From positions 4,588,001 through 4,652,000 of the forward strand of contig NZ_CP087134.1 of assembly GCF_020911925.1 (NCBI RefSeq): a DNA stretch of 64,000 nt, written 5' to 3'. This stretch comes from Flavobacterium cupriresistens (GTDB lineage Bacteria > Bacteroidota > Bacteroidia > Flavobacteriales > Flavobacteriaceae). Position 1 is the stretch's first letter. Each line of letters opens with the position of its first letter. The notes beneath the pieces are model-generated. The model had not been told where the DNA came from. It was given only the letters and a program-made list of their open reading frames with translations, and did no database searches. Shown here piece by piece: positions 1-13,500 of this stretch. The translations under genes were made by a program, and so were the position numbers.

Positions 1-1359
1 TGCATTAATAGTCTCAAGATCATAACCTGAGAATGTTATCCCTTCCAGACCATTTCCATTTCCTTCTTCTGCCGACTCTTCCGCAGTATTCTGCAATATA
101 AACATCACCTGAAACAAAGGAGTCATACTCCTGTCTCGGGTAGTAACTACTCGATCCACGACCTTTTCAAATGGAACCAATTGGTGGTCGTAACTATCCA
201 ATGTAGTCTCCCTTACTCTTTCTAAGAGGTCTTTAAAACTTGGATTACCTCCCAAATCATTGCGAAGTACCAGAGTATTGACAAAAAAACCAATCATTCC
301 CTCTAACTCTGATTGGGTACGGTTTGCTATTGGCGTTCCTATACAGATATCTTCCTGTCCGCTATAACGCGACAACAATACCTTAAAGACAGACAACATC
401 AACATAAAAAGCGTAACACCTTCTGTTTGGCACAGCAATTTTAAAGACTCACTAAGCTCTTTATTCAAAACCAAGGAAACGCTTGATCCTGCTGTACTTT
501 GCACAGAAGGACGTGCATAATCAATTGGTAAGGATAAGGTAGCTGCTCCTTTTAACTTCGCTTCCCAATACGCTAACTGGGACTCCAAAACAGCTCCTGC
601 CAAGTATTTTCTTTGCCAGACCGCATAATCTGAATATTGCAAAGGAAGCTCCGGTAAAACAGCAGTTCTTCCTGACTTCAATGCGCTGTAAAGCTGCGTA
701 AATTCATTTATCAAAATACCTTCTGACCAACCATCACTGGCAATGTGATGAAACACACAAGCCAGTACATATTGCTGGTTTCCTAAATCATACAGACAAC
801 TTCTTAACTTATAATCGTTGGATAAATCAAAAGGAAGTTTTATAAAAGAAGCAATAATTTCTTCCAGATTGTAATTTTCATTTACAACCTTATGTTCTAA
901 TTTCCAATTTTCAGGCGACATTACTTCTTGATATCCTACTCCATTTTCAGAACGAATATTCGTGCGTAATACTTCGTGACGATTTATAATTTTATAAAAA
1001 GAACTCTCTAAAGAAGAAAAATCCAAATCCCCGTTTAATCTCAAAATTACAGGCATATGATACTCTGCACTGCCTTGTAATTTGTCCAAAAACCACAAAC
1101 GTTCCTGGCCAAATGATAATGGAATTTGTGTTATACTGTTTCGATCGTAAGCAACAATTTTTTCTAAAACATTTCTTTGTTTTTTACTTTGACGCTTCTC
1201 AAAATATTTAATTATTGCTTCCTTATTTTCTTTTATTTTTTGCAATAAATCAGGATCAATCGGATTAACTGATTTTATTGTCAAAGATCCTTTATCAATC
1301 CCAATTTTAATTTTCTTATTATGAGCCTCTTTTAGAATACTTAAAATTTCTGCCTGCAT
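1..1359 (-). CDS. NRPS gene 4, 5' end only (TubC-like docking domain + LCL condensation domain), truncated by window edge
   Basis: The frame is open from an ATG at 1357-1359 to the left edge, giving 453 codons. Residues 1 to about 52 resemble the TubC N-terminal docking domain (alternating beta/alpha segment ending in a Lys-rich helix, ENKEAIIKYF), which binds the C-terminal tail of the upstream synthetase. From about residue 80 an LCL-type condensation domain follows, with the SFGQERLWFLDKL entry motif and HHIASDGWS (second His is residue 205, Asp 209). The visible part ends inside the C domain. The start lies 28 bases after the gene 3 stop, so it is very probably co-transcribed with gene 3. 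An LCL-type C domain predicts that the last residue added by gene 3 stays L. The A domain, substrate and any thioesterase lie outside the window. No frameshift was seen on full translation. Confidence 0.93.
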   Translation of the reverse strand, partial: MQAEILSILKEAHNKKIKIGIDKGSLTIKSVNPIDPDLLQKIKENKEAIIKYFEKRQSKKQRNVLEKIVAYDRNSITQIPLSFGQERLWFLDKLQGSAEYHMPVILRLNGDLDFSSLESSFYKIINRHEVLRTNIRSENGVGYQEVMSPENWKLEHKVVNENYNLEEIIASFIKLPFDLSNDYKLRSCLYDLGNQQYVLACVFHHIASDGWSEGILINEFTQLYSALKSGRTAVLPELPLQYSDYAVWQRKYLAGAVLESQLAYWEAKLKGAATLSLPIDYARPSVQSTAGSSVSLVLNKELSESLKLLCQTEGVTLFMLMLSVFKVLLSRYSGQEDICIGTPIANRTQSELEGMIGFFVNTLVLRNDLGGNPSFKDLLERVRETTLDSYDHQLVPFEKVVDRVVTTRDRSMTPLFQVMFILQNTAEESAEEGNGNGLEGITFSGYDLETINA

Positions 1360-1387
1360 GGTTAAAAATTATATTTTAATAGTTTTG

Positions 1388-4300
1388 TTATAGTGTAATA
1401 CTTTCATTATAGCTTTCTTCATCCTCTTCATCTTCATCAAAATCCAATTCAAAAAGGTCAACAAGTGATGCTTGTCCTTCTATTGTTGTGTACTCAAACA
1501 CTTCTCGAATCGATACTTCAATATATAATTCTTTACGAATCATCGACACCAATCGGGTCGCCAGTAAACTATGACCTCCTAATTCAAAGAAGTTATCATA
1601 AATCCCTACCTTTTCTATTCCCAATAAATTCTGCCAGATAACAGCCAACTGTTCTTCTGTCTCTGTGCGTGGCGCAACATACTCCTGTGTAGAAAGATCC
1701 GAATTATCCGGATCCGGTAACGCTTTTCTGTCCAATTTACCATTAGGAGTTAACGGCAGCTCATCCAGCTCAACCCAGATCATCGGAACCATATACTCGG
1801 GTAAACTTGATTTCAATTGTTCTTGTAGATCTGCTTTATCCAGTTTGCCTTCTACCACCACATAACCAACCAAACGTTTGTTACCACTTGCATCCTCTTT
1901 GGCCAATACTCCACACTGAATAATTCCAGATAAAGAAGACAAAGCATTCTCGATCTCACCAAGCTCAATACGATACCCTCGAATCTTAACCTGATTGTCT
2001 TTCCTGCCGATAAACTCAAGGCTTCCGTCAGCAAGCCAACGTACTAAATCGCCTGTCTTATAAATTCTGTCTCCTCCTGCAAAAGGATTTGCTATAAACT
2101 TCTCTTGGGTTAATTCTTCTCTGTTTAAATAACCACGTCCTACTCCTACACCACTAACCCATAACTCTCCAATAACTCCAATCGGACATAAATTATCATA
2201 CGCATCTACAACATACAACTGCATATTGGCTACAGGTTTACCTATAGGAACTACAACTCCAGAAGGAGCCTCGTACATAATATGAAGACTGACATCATCT
2301 GATGCTTCTGCAGGACCATAAGCATTCACTACAGCAATAGAAGGAAACGATGCAAACCAGGATTCCAATAATGAAATCGTAGCCGCTTCTCCTGTAACCA
2401 GAAAATAACGTAAATCTTCCAAACCTTTTCTTGAGCCTGTTTCCAATAAATTCAATATGTAAGAAGGAACTAACTGAAGATGCGTAACTCCATAAGAACA
2501 TAAAGCATTCTGAAAATCATTGGTGTCCAAGATCATGGACTCACTGTAAATCGCAATACGACCTCCACATAATAAACCACTTAATAATTGCCATACCGAA
2601 ATATCAAAAGTAAAAGGCGCTGTAAAGGCAACAACGCTGGTACTGTCCATATTCAAGTCATCAATCATAATCAAAAGATGGTTCAATAACCCACTATGCT
2701 CAATCATAGCTCCTTTGGGAGCTCCCGTACTTCCCGAGGTATAAATAACATAACTCAACGAAGCAGGTGAATACGAAATACCTAATGGTTCTACAGAGCA
2801 ATTGGCATATACCAAAGAGGAATCATCCAAAACAATAATCTTACTATCACTTAAAATCGCAGACAAAGCCTCTTTACTTGATGCATCGGTAAGAACCAAA
2901 GAACAACCGGTATCCTGAGCAATATAGGAAATACGGGATGCCGGATAATCCGGTTTAACAGGCACATAAGCACCTCCTGATTTTAAAATACCCAAGATCC
3001 CCACAAGCATATTCAAACTACGATCTACACAGATACCTACCAAGCTATCTGCCACCACACCCTGATCACGAAGATAATGGCCCAGCTGATTAGAACGCTT
3101 ATCTAACTCTTTGTAACTTAACTCTTCCGAGCCAAAAACTACAGCGATAGCATCAGGTGTTTTTTGTACCTGCTGCTCAAACAAATCAACTACCGTCTGA
3201 TCCAATGGATATTCTACAAACGTATCGTTGAAAACAGCTGCTATCTGATGGGATTCCGCCGCAGTCAACATAGGCAAACTATGTATTGGCTGACTGATAT
3301 CACTCAACATATTCACCAACAACTCTTTATAATGCAACAGCATACGATCAATCGTAGTCTGGTCAAATAAAGCGGTGCAATAATTTATTCCTACCGAAAT
3401 ATCAAAATCACTTTCTGAGATACTCAACATCAAATCAAATTGAGCTGTCATTTGTGAATACTCGTACCTGGAAATTATAACATCTTCTACTATTGGGCTT
3501 TCTTCACTGGTATTTTCAATATCATTATGAAAATCAAACATTACCTGAAACAAAGGTGTCATACTTCTGTCACGAGTAGTCACTACCCGGTCTACCACTT
3601 TCTCAAATGGAGCCAGCTGATGATTATAACTACCCAATGTCGTCTCTTTTACTCGGGATAAAAGTTCTTTAAAATCCGGATTACCACCCAAATCACTGCG
3701 TAGTGCCAAGGTATTGACAAAAAAGCCAATCATACCTTCCAACTCCGATTGAGTACGGTTAGCAATTGGAGTTCCCACACAAATATCATCCTGACCACTA
3801 TAACGTGACAACAATACTTTAAAGGCAGCTAACATTACCATAAACATGGTAACCCCTTCTCTTTGGCATAATGCTTTTAAAGACTCTCTGATTTCTTTGT
3901 CTAAGACCAAGAAAATAGTTGAACCAGCCGTACTCTGCACAGAAGGGCGAGGATAATCTGTTGGTAAAGATAAGGTAGCCACTCCTTGAAGCTTCGCTTC
4001 CCAATACGCTAACTGTGCATCTAAAACAGCTCCTTCGAGATACTTTCTTTGCCAGATCGCATAATCGGAATATTGTAACGTTAACTCCGGTAGAACAGCT
4101 GTTCTTCCAGATTGAAGAGCGCTGTAAAACTCCATAAACTCATTTATCAAGATACCACCTGACCAGCCATCACTAACAATGTGATGAAGTACACAAGCCA
4201 GTACATACTGCTGATTTCCTAAATCGTACAGACAGCTTCTTAACTTATAATCCTTTGCTAAATCAAAAGGACTCATCAGATAATCTTGCATACTGCTTGC

Positions 4301-4594
4301 TAATAAGGACTCCTCTGTTATTTTTACCTGATCCAGTGTCCAGTCTTCTGCGGATATTATTTGCTGATACCCTACACCATCTTCGGATAAAAGAATCGTA
4401 CGCAATACCTCATGACGTGACACTATACTGTGTAATGTTTTCTCTAAAATCGATACATCTACCACTCCTTCCAAACGAAGCACTGTAGGAATATGATACT
4501 CTGTACTACCTTGCAACTGATCCAAAAACCACAAACGTTCCTGACTAAAAGACAATGGAATTCGCTCGGGACGATGCTCTGAAACAATAGTAGG
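1388..4594 (-). other. Gene 3 module 9: C(LCL)-A(unassigned, DIWQLTADDK)-PCP-acidic docking tail
   Basis: Residues 8557-9624, PCP Ser 9565, then 59 residues ending in an acidic stretch and the terminus NESITL. The pocket reads DIWQLTADDK (FDISVWQ, LQLVPS, FLVTG, NAYGPAEASDD), which I cannot assign. The usual YGPTE core motif is YGPAE here. Two Asp at the last two variable pocket positions suggest a side chain that is basic or hydrogen-bond donating; this is inference only. Confidence 0.75.
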
Positions 4595-7500
4595 AAGCAA
4601 TACTCCTTTTGACTGAACCGATACATGAGCTCCTAAAGCTGCTATAGTAGTGTGTTCAAATACGTCTACAATTTCAATTTCTATCGTCAACTCTTTACGA
4701 ATCATCGATACTAATCGTGTGGCCAATAAACTATGTCCACCCAACTCAAAGAAGTTATCATGAATCCCTATTTTTTCTATTCCCAACAACTGCTGCCAGA
4801 TAACAGCCAACTGTTTTTCCAGGTCTGTACCCGGAGCTACAAACTCTTTACTGGATAACTCGGAACTATCCGGATCCGGTAAAGCTTTCTTGTCCAATTT
4901 ACCATTAGAGGTTAATGGCAACTGATCCATCTCAACCCAGAACATCGGAACCATATACTCCGGAAGGCTTACTCTTAAGCGTTCCTGTAAATCTGTTGTA
5001 TTTAATTTATCGCCTGAAACTACATAACCGATCAAACGTTTGTTCCCAACTTCATCCTCTCTGACTAAAACACAACACTGGATAATTTCTGAAAATGAAG
5101 ACAATACATTTTCAATCTCACCCAACTCGATGCGGTATCCGCGAATCTTTACCTGATTGTCCTTTCTACCGATATATTCTATATTTCCGTCAGCTAACCA
5201 ACGTACTAAATCACCGGTCTTATACATTCTGTCTCCTTCAACAAAAGGATTCGCTATAAAGTTCTCTTTCGTTAATTCTTCCTGATTCAGATAACCGCTG
5301 GCCACACCTGATCCCCCAATGCATAACTCTCCAATAACACCAATTGGTACTAGATCTAATGAAGGATTTAAAACATACAAATTGGTATTGGTCAAAGGCT
5401 TACCTATTGGAATCGTTGTTGCTGAATCTGAGATTTCAAAAACAGCATAACAAGTAGCATACACGGTTGTCTCTGTAGGTCCATAGACATGGTGAATTTT
5501 TCCGGATCCTAATCCTGATAACATTTTTCGCACTGGAGTTATTGAAACTTTTTCACCTCCAAATAACAACAATCTTAAACTCGATAATAAGGATAAATCA
5601 TATTCTGCCAAAGAATTAAACAAAGCAGTAGTAATAAAAATAACACTTAATTCATTCCTGTTTATAACCTTAGATAAAGCCCCGGCATCTGAAGCCACAG
5701 ATTTATCTATTAAATAAAGACTCGCTCCATTTAAAAGACTGCCAAAAATCTCATAGGTCGATCCATCAAAAGCATAATTAGACCATTGAAGTACTCGATC
5801 TGAACAATTAATTGCGATCGCACTCGATGGATCATTAATCAAAGTAATTACATTCTCGTCACTAATCGAAATTCCTTTTGGTACTCCTGTTGTGCCCGAA
5901 GTATACATGATGTAGGCTACGGAAGCAGAATGTCTTTCATTTACCACTTTTGAAGATTCATAAGCAGAAGATTCTGCTATATCTAAGAAGAAAATAAAAT
6001 CTGAAACGGATAAACTTGATAATAAAGAGTCTTCTCTGTAAAGAAGAAAATTCACACTCGAATCCTCTACTATATATGATAATCGTTTAGAAGGCAAGGT
6101 AGGATCTAAAGGAACATAAGTACATCCTGATTTTAGGATCCCTAATATACTAACGATCATATCAAAACTTCTGTTAAACAAGATTCCTATTCGCGAATCA
6201 CTAATCACTCCCATCGATTCAAAATAATGAACCAATTGGTTGGATCGCTCGTCCAGTTCTTTATAAGTCATCACCTGATCTTCAAAAACCAAGGCTATCG
6301 CTTGTGGTGTTTTAAGAACCTGATCATTAAATAAATCCACTATCGTTTTATCCTGAGGGTATGCAAATGCAGTATCATTAAAAACAGTCAATAACTGCTG
6401 CTTATCCTCTGGGTCAAGCATAGAAAGACTCTCTATTGGTTGGTTCATATCATTGACAACACTTACCAGCAATTCTTTATAATGCAACAGCATTCGATCA
6501 ATTGTAGCTTTATCAAACAAAGCGGTACAATACCCCATATCTAAAGTAATACCGTTATTACTTTCAGTTATATGCAATGTTAAATCAAATTTCGAATTAG
6601 AAGTTTCAAACCCGTAATCTGAGAGGACAATATCTTGTAATTCTAAACTTTCCTCTTTATATAGTTCAGGTGTATTTTGCAATATAAACATCACCTGAAA
6701 TAAAGGGCTCGTACTCATGTCACGACTCGTAATCATTTGATCCACTACTTTTTCAAATGGAACCAACTGATGGTCATAACCGTCTAATGTGGTTTCTTTT
6801 ACTTTTTCTAAAAGTTCCTTGAAACTTGGATTACCTCCAAGATCACTACGAAGTGCCAACACATTTATAAAAAAGCCAATCATACCTTCCAACTCTGCTT
6901 GGGTACGGTTTGCTATTGGTGTCCCTACACAGATATCATCTTGACCGCTATAACGCGACAACAATACCTTAAAGGCAGACAGCATTACCATAAACAACGT
7001 AACACCTTCTCTTTGACACAATGCATTTAAGGAATTGCTAAATTCTTTATCCAAGACTAAGAAAATACTTGAACCTGCCATACTCTGTACAGAAGGACGA
7101 GCGTAATCTGTTGGTAAAGATAAGGTAGTCACTCCTTGTAACTTCTCTTGCCAATACGATAACTGTGCTTCTAAAACAGCTCCTTCGAGATACTTTCTTT
7201 GCCAGATCGCATAATCTGAATATTGCAGAGTAAGTTCCGGTAAAACAGCAGTTCTGCCGGATTGAAGAGCGCTGTAAAGCTCCATAAACTCATTCACCAA
7301 AATACCACCTGACCAACCATCACTGGCAATATGATGAAGTACACAAGCCAGTACGTACTGCTGGTTTCCTAAATCGTACAGACAGCTTCTTAACTTATAT
7401 TCTTTTGCTAAATCAAAAGGCAACATCAGATAGTCCTGCAGACTGTTTTCAAATAAGGATACATCTGTTATTTTTACCTGCTCCAGCTTCCAGTTTTCTG

Positions 7501-10500
7501 CAGGTATTATTGCCTGATACCCTACTCCGTCCTCTGATAAAAGAACTGTGCGCAATACCTCATGACGCGAAACTATACTTTGTAAGGTTTGCGCCAGGAT
7601 CGAAACATCTACTGTGCCTTCCAAACGAAGAACAGTAGGAATATGATATTCTGTACTACCTTGCAATTGATCCAAAAACCATAAACGTTCCTGACTAAAG
7701 GACAATGGGATTCGTGCCGGACGCTCCTCCGCAACAATAGTCGGCAATAAGACTCCTTCTGATTGAACCGATACATGAGCCCCTAATGCGGCTATAGTAG
7801 TATATTCAAATATTTCTCTGATAGCTAACTCAATAGACAATTCTTTACGGATCATCGACACCAATCGGGTCGCCAGTAAACTATGACCTCCTAATTCAAA
7901 GAAGTTATCGTAAACACCTATTTTTTCTATTCCTAATAAATTCTGCCAGATAACAGCCAATTGTTCTTCTGTCTCTGTGCGTGGTGCAACATATTCCTGT
8001 GTAGAGAGATCTGAATTATCCGGATCCGGTAACGCTTTCCTGTCCAATTTACCATTTGAAGTCAATGGCATCTGATCCAATTCGACCCAGATCATCGGAA
8101 CCATATATTCGGGTAAGCTTACCTTTAATTGTTCTTGTAAATCTGTTTTATTTAGCTCCCCTTCTACAACCACATAACCAACCAGACGTTTGTTACCATT
8201 TGCATCTTCTTTGGCCAAAACACAACACTGAATCACCGATTCTAACAATGACAAAGTAGTCTCAACCTCACCCAACTCAATACGATAACCTCGAATCTTA
8301 ACCTGATTGTCTTTCCTGCCGATAAACTCAATACTACCATCCGCAAGCCAGCGCGCTAAATCGCCTGTCTTGTAAGTTCTTTCTCCTTCTATAAATGGAT
8401 TTGTTATAAACTTCTCTTGGGTTAGTTCTTCCTGGTTTAAATAACCTCGGGATACTCCTGAACCGCCAATACATAACTCCCCAACTACGCCTACCGGTAC
8501 TAAACTCAGCTGCGAATCTAAAATGTAAATTTGAGTATTACCTATAGGTCTTCCTATGTTTATTTCTCTATCGTTACAAGTACCCTTATCATAAAAAGAG
8601 ATGGTAGAAGTTACGGTCGTTTCTGTTGGGCCATATTTATTATAAAATGAATATCCTTCATTCCAGGCTTCCATTAAATCTTTATTACAAATCTCCCCTC
8701 CAACAACTATTCTTCTCAAGGATTTTAAATCGGTCCTTACAGGTAAAGTGCTTAACATACTTGGAGTAGTATGAAAATGTGTTATCTTTTGAACATCAAT
8801 AAAATTCAGTAAATTTTCAGTATCAAGAATCGTTTCTTTATTTACAAGGATCAATTTACTACCACTACACAAGGTTATAAAAATTTGCTCAACAGAAGCA
8901 TCAAAAGCAAAGTTTGAAAACTGCAAAACAACATCACTTGAATCAATCGCAAATGTATTAACCTGAGAAGTAACCAGATTTATACTATTTGTATGTTCAA
9001 TCATTACCCCTTTAGGTCTTCCTGTACTTCCTGAAGTGTAAATTACATAAGCCAAATGATTCGGCGCTACTAGACCACCATAATCTTCTGCAGAATACCC
9101 TGAGATCACATCCCAATCCTTGTCTAACAATACCACCTTAAGATGGGTATGTTCTGCTAATACTTTATGGCTTGCGATACTGCTTAACACCAAATTCATA
9201 CCCGCATCTTGCAACATATAAGTAATACGATCTGATGGATAATCAGGATCTATTGGAACATAAGCCCCTCCAGATTTCAAAATTCCCAAGATACCTACAA
9301 GCATTTCCAGTCTGCGCTCTACACAGATCCCCACAAGGGTATCAGCTTGAACTCCTTGTTCTCTTAAATAAGATCCTAATTGATTCGATTTCTCATTTAA
9401 TTCCTTATAACTTAATTCTGCTCCCTCATAAACCACAGCAATGGCATCCGGAGTCTTTTTAACCTGTTCTTCAAATAAATCAACTAATGACTTATCCTTT
9501 GGATACGCAAGAGCTGTGTCATTGAAAACAGTTAACAATTGGTGTTTTTCGTCTGCAGTCAACATCGTCAGACTACCGATTGGCTGATTGATATCATTCA
9601 CAATATCTGCCAACAACTCCTGATAATGCAACAACATACAATCAATTGTACCTTTATCAAATAAATCGGTACAGTATCCCATATTTAAGGCGATACCATT
9701 ACTATTTTCAGATACATTAAAGGTCAAATCAAATTTTGAACCGAAAGTCTCAAATTCATAGTTTGAAATCTCAATATCCTCTAATACTGTTTCTGTAGCT
9801 TCTTCGGGTGTGTTTTGTAATACAAACATTACCTGAAACAATGGTGTCATACTTCTGTCACGGGTAGTAACCACTCGGTCTACTACCTTTTCAAATGGAA
9901 CTAACTGATGGTCATAACTCTCCAAAGTCGTTTCCTTTACTCTTCCTAAGAGCTCACTGAAACTTGGATTGCTTCCCAGATCAGTGCGAAGCGCCAGGGT
10001 ATTGACAAAAAAGCCAATCATCCCCTCTAATTCCGATTGGGTACGGTTTGCTATTGGCGTTCCCACACAAATATCGTCTTGACCGCTATAACGCGCCAGT
10101 AACACTTTAAAAGCTGACAACATTACCATAAACAAGGTAACGCCTTCTTTTTGGCATAATGCTTTTAAAGACTCACTGATTTCTTTATCCAAAACTAAGA
10201 AAACATCCGATCCTGCTGTACTTTGAATTGAAGGACGTGCATAATCTGTTGGTAAGGATAAAGTAGCCACTCCTTGAAGCTTCGTTTCCCAATACAATAA
10301 TTGGGATTCTAATACGTCGCCTTCGAGATACTTTCTTTGCCAGATCGCATAATCTGAATATTGTAAAGCAAGTTCCGGTAAAACAGCCGACCTTCCTGAC
10401 TGAAAAGCGCCGTAAAACTCCATAAACTCATTCACTAAAATACCACTTGACCAACCATCGCTGGCAATGTGATGAAAGACACAAGCCAATACATACTGTT

Positions 10501-13500
10501 GATTTCCTAAATCATAGAAACCACTTTTTAACTTATAATCCTTTGCTAAATCAAAAGGACTTGCTAAATAATGTTGCAGATTACTTTCCAATAATCCTTG
10601 CTCTGTTACTTTTATCTGATCCAGTTTCCAATCTTCCGCATCTATTACTTGCTGGTATCCTACACCCTCCTCTGATAAAAGTATCGTACGCAATACCTCA
10701 TGACGTGATACTATATTTTGTAATGTTTTTTCTAAAATTGATACATCTACTGCTCCTTCTAAACGCAACACTATTGGGATATGATACGCAATACTTCCTT
10801 CTAACTGATCCAAAAACCACAAACGTTCCTGACTGAAAGACATTGGAATGCGCTCCGGACGCTCCTCCACAACAATTGCCGGCAATAATATACCTGCCGA
10901 TTGTCCCAATACATGAGTTCCTAAAGTTGCTATAGTAGTATATTCGAATACTTCCCTGATAGATATTTCAATAGACAGCTCTTTACGAATCATCGATACC
11001 AATCGGGTAGCCAATAAACTATGACCTCCCAACTCAAAGAAGTTATCATAAACTCCAACTTTTTCTATACCTAATAAGTTCTTCCAGATGGCTGCTAATT
11101 GTTCCTCAATCTCTGTACGAGGCGCAACATATTCTTTTGTAGACAAATCCGAATTATCCGGATCCGGTAATGCTTTTTTATCCAGTTTACCGTTTGAAGT
11201 TAAAGGCATTTGATCCAATTCAACCCAGATCATCGGAACCATATATTCCGGTAAGCTTAATTTCAATTGATTCTGTAAATCAGTCTTATCGAGTTTGTTC
11301 TCTGAAACTACATAACCCACCAGGCGTTTGGTACCTACTGCATCTTCTTTAGCCAATACACAACATTGAATAACCGATGCTAACGATGACAATGTATTCT
11401 CGATCTCACCTAACTCGATGCGATAGCCTCGAATCTTAACCTGATTGTCCTTTCTGCCAATATATTCAATATTTCCATCCGAGAGCCAACGTGCTAAATC
11501 GCCCGTTTTATAAATTCTTTCTCCTTCTATAAATGGATTTGCTATAAACTTCTCTTGCGTTAATTCTTCTTGATTTAAATAACCAAGTGCAACTCCTGAG
11601 CCTCCAACACATAATTCTCCAATAACACCAATTGGCAATAAATTCAATTTGGAATCTACGATATAGGCCTGACTATTTTTAATAGGCTTACCAATAGGAA
11701 GATTGGTATAAGTAACTTTATCAATCGTATAGGTCGTCGAAAACGTAGTGTTTTCTGTCGGACCATACCCATTGACCATATTTAAATCGCTATAAAGCTC
11801 TTTTAATTTATTGGTATAATTAAACAAAACCACATCACCACCAACTGCTAAATCACTCAAATTTTCAAAAACAGTTACATCATCTTCTACTACTTGATGA
11901 AACCAAGAGGCTGTCATCCACATAGTGGTAACTTTATTTTTTACAATAAGTTCTTTTAGATTGCTGACATTTAGCAATGCATTTGTATCTGCTAATATTA
12001 ATTGACCTCCATTTAGTAAGGTTCCAAAAAATTCTAAAGTAGTAGCATCAAAAGAAATAGATCCTGTTGACAACCATACCGTATCTGAATTTAATGAGAT
12101 ATAATCACAACTTGTACATAAACTGACAATATTACGATGTGTTACCATCACTCCTTTCGGATTACCCGTTGTTCCTGAAGTATACATAATATAAGCAACT
12201 GAAGCAGGCTCTGTTTTATGTGAAATTTCAGAAGCTTTATAATTAACCGATTTATCTATATCCAGGAAGACAATAAACTCTGAAGATAGACCTGATAATA
12301 AAGATTCTTCCCTGTAAATCAGAAAATTGACACTCGAGTCCTTCAAAATATAGGATAATCGTTCAGCCGGTAATGTAGGATCTAAAGGAACATAAGTACT
12401 TCCTGATTTCAGGATACCTAATATGCTAATGATCATATCAAAACTTCTGTTAAACAAGACTCCTATTCGGGAGTTTCTTATCACTCCAACCGATTCAAAA
12501 TAATGAACCAATTGATTGGAACGCTCATCCAGTTCTTTATAAGTCATTACCTGATCTCCAAAAACCAATGCTGTCGCATCCGGTGTTTTAAGAACCTGAT
12601 CTTTAAATAAATCACTTATCGTTTTATCTTGAGGGTAAGCTAATTCCGTATCATTAAAAATATTCAACAATTGATGTTCTTCTGCTCCGGTAAGCATAGA
12701 AAGCCCATCTATAGGCTGATTGACATCCTTCACAATACTTGTCAACAACTCCTGATAATGCAACAGCATACGATCAATTGTAGCCTTATCAAACAAAGCA
12801 CTACAATATTCTATATCTAAAATAATATTATCTTTAGTTTCAGATATATTTAGCGTTAAGTCAAATTTTGAATTAAATGCATCAGACTCATATCCCGAAA
12901 GCATGATATTCTCTAAAGTCAGTTCGTCTGAACCTTCCGGTGTATTTTGCAATACAAACATCACCTGAAATAAAGGGCTCATACTTCTGTCACGGGTAGT
13001 AACCACGCGATCTACAACCTTCTCAAATGGAACTAACTGATGGTCATAGCTGTCCAATGTAGTCTCTTTTATTTGCTTTAAAAGTTCCTTAAAACTTGGA
13101 TTACCTCCAAGATCACTGCGAAGCGCCAGCGTATTGACAAAAAAGCCAATCATTCCCTCTAATTCCGATTGGGTACGGTTTGCAATTGGAGTTCCCACAC
13201 AAATATCCTCCTGCCCGCTGTAACGAGATAACAATACTTTAAATGCCGATAACAGCAACATAAACAAGGTAACACCCTCTCTCTGACATAACGTATTTAA
13301 TGACTCACTACATTCCTTATTTAAGACAGCCGAAACATTTGATCCCGCTGTGCTTTGTATCGAAGGACGGGGATAATCTGTTGGTAAGGTTAAGGTAACT
13401 ACATCTTGCAGCTTTTCTTCCCAATAGGATAACTGGGATTCTAAGACAGCTCCTTCGAGATATTTTCTTTGCCAGATCGCATAATCGGAATATTGTAAAG

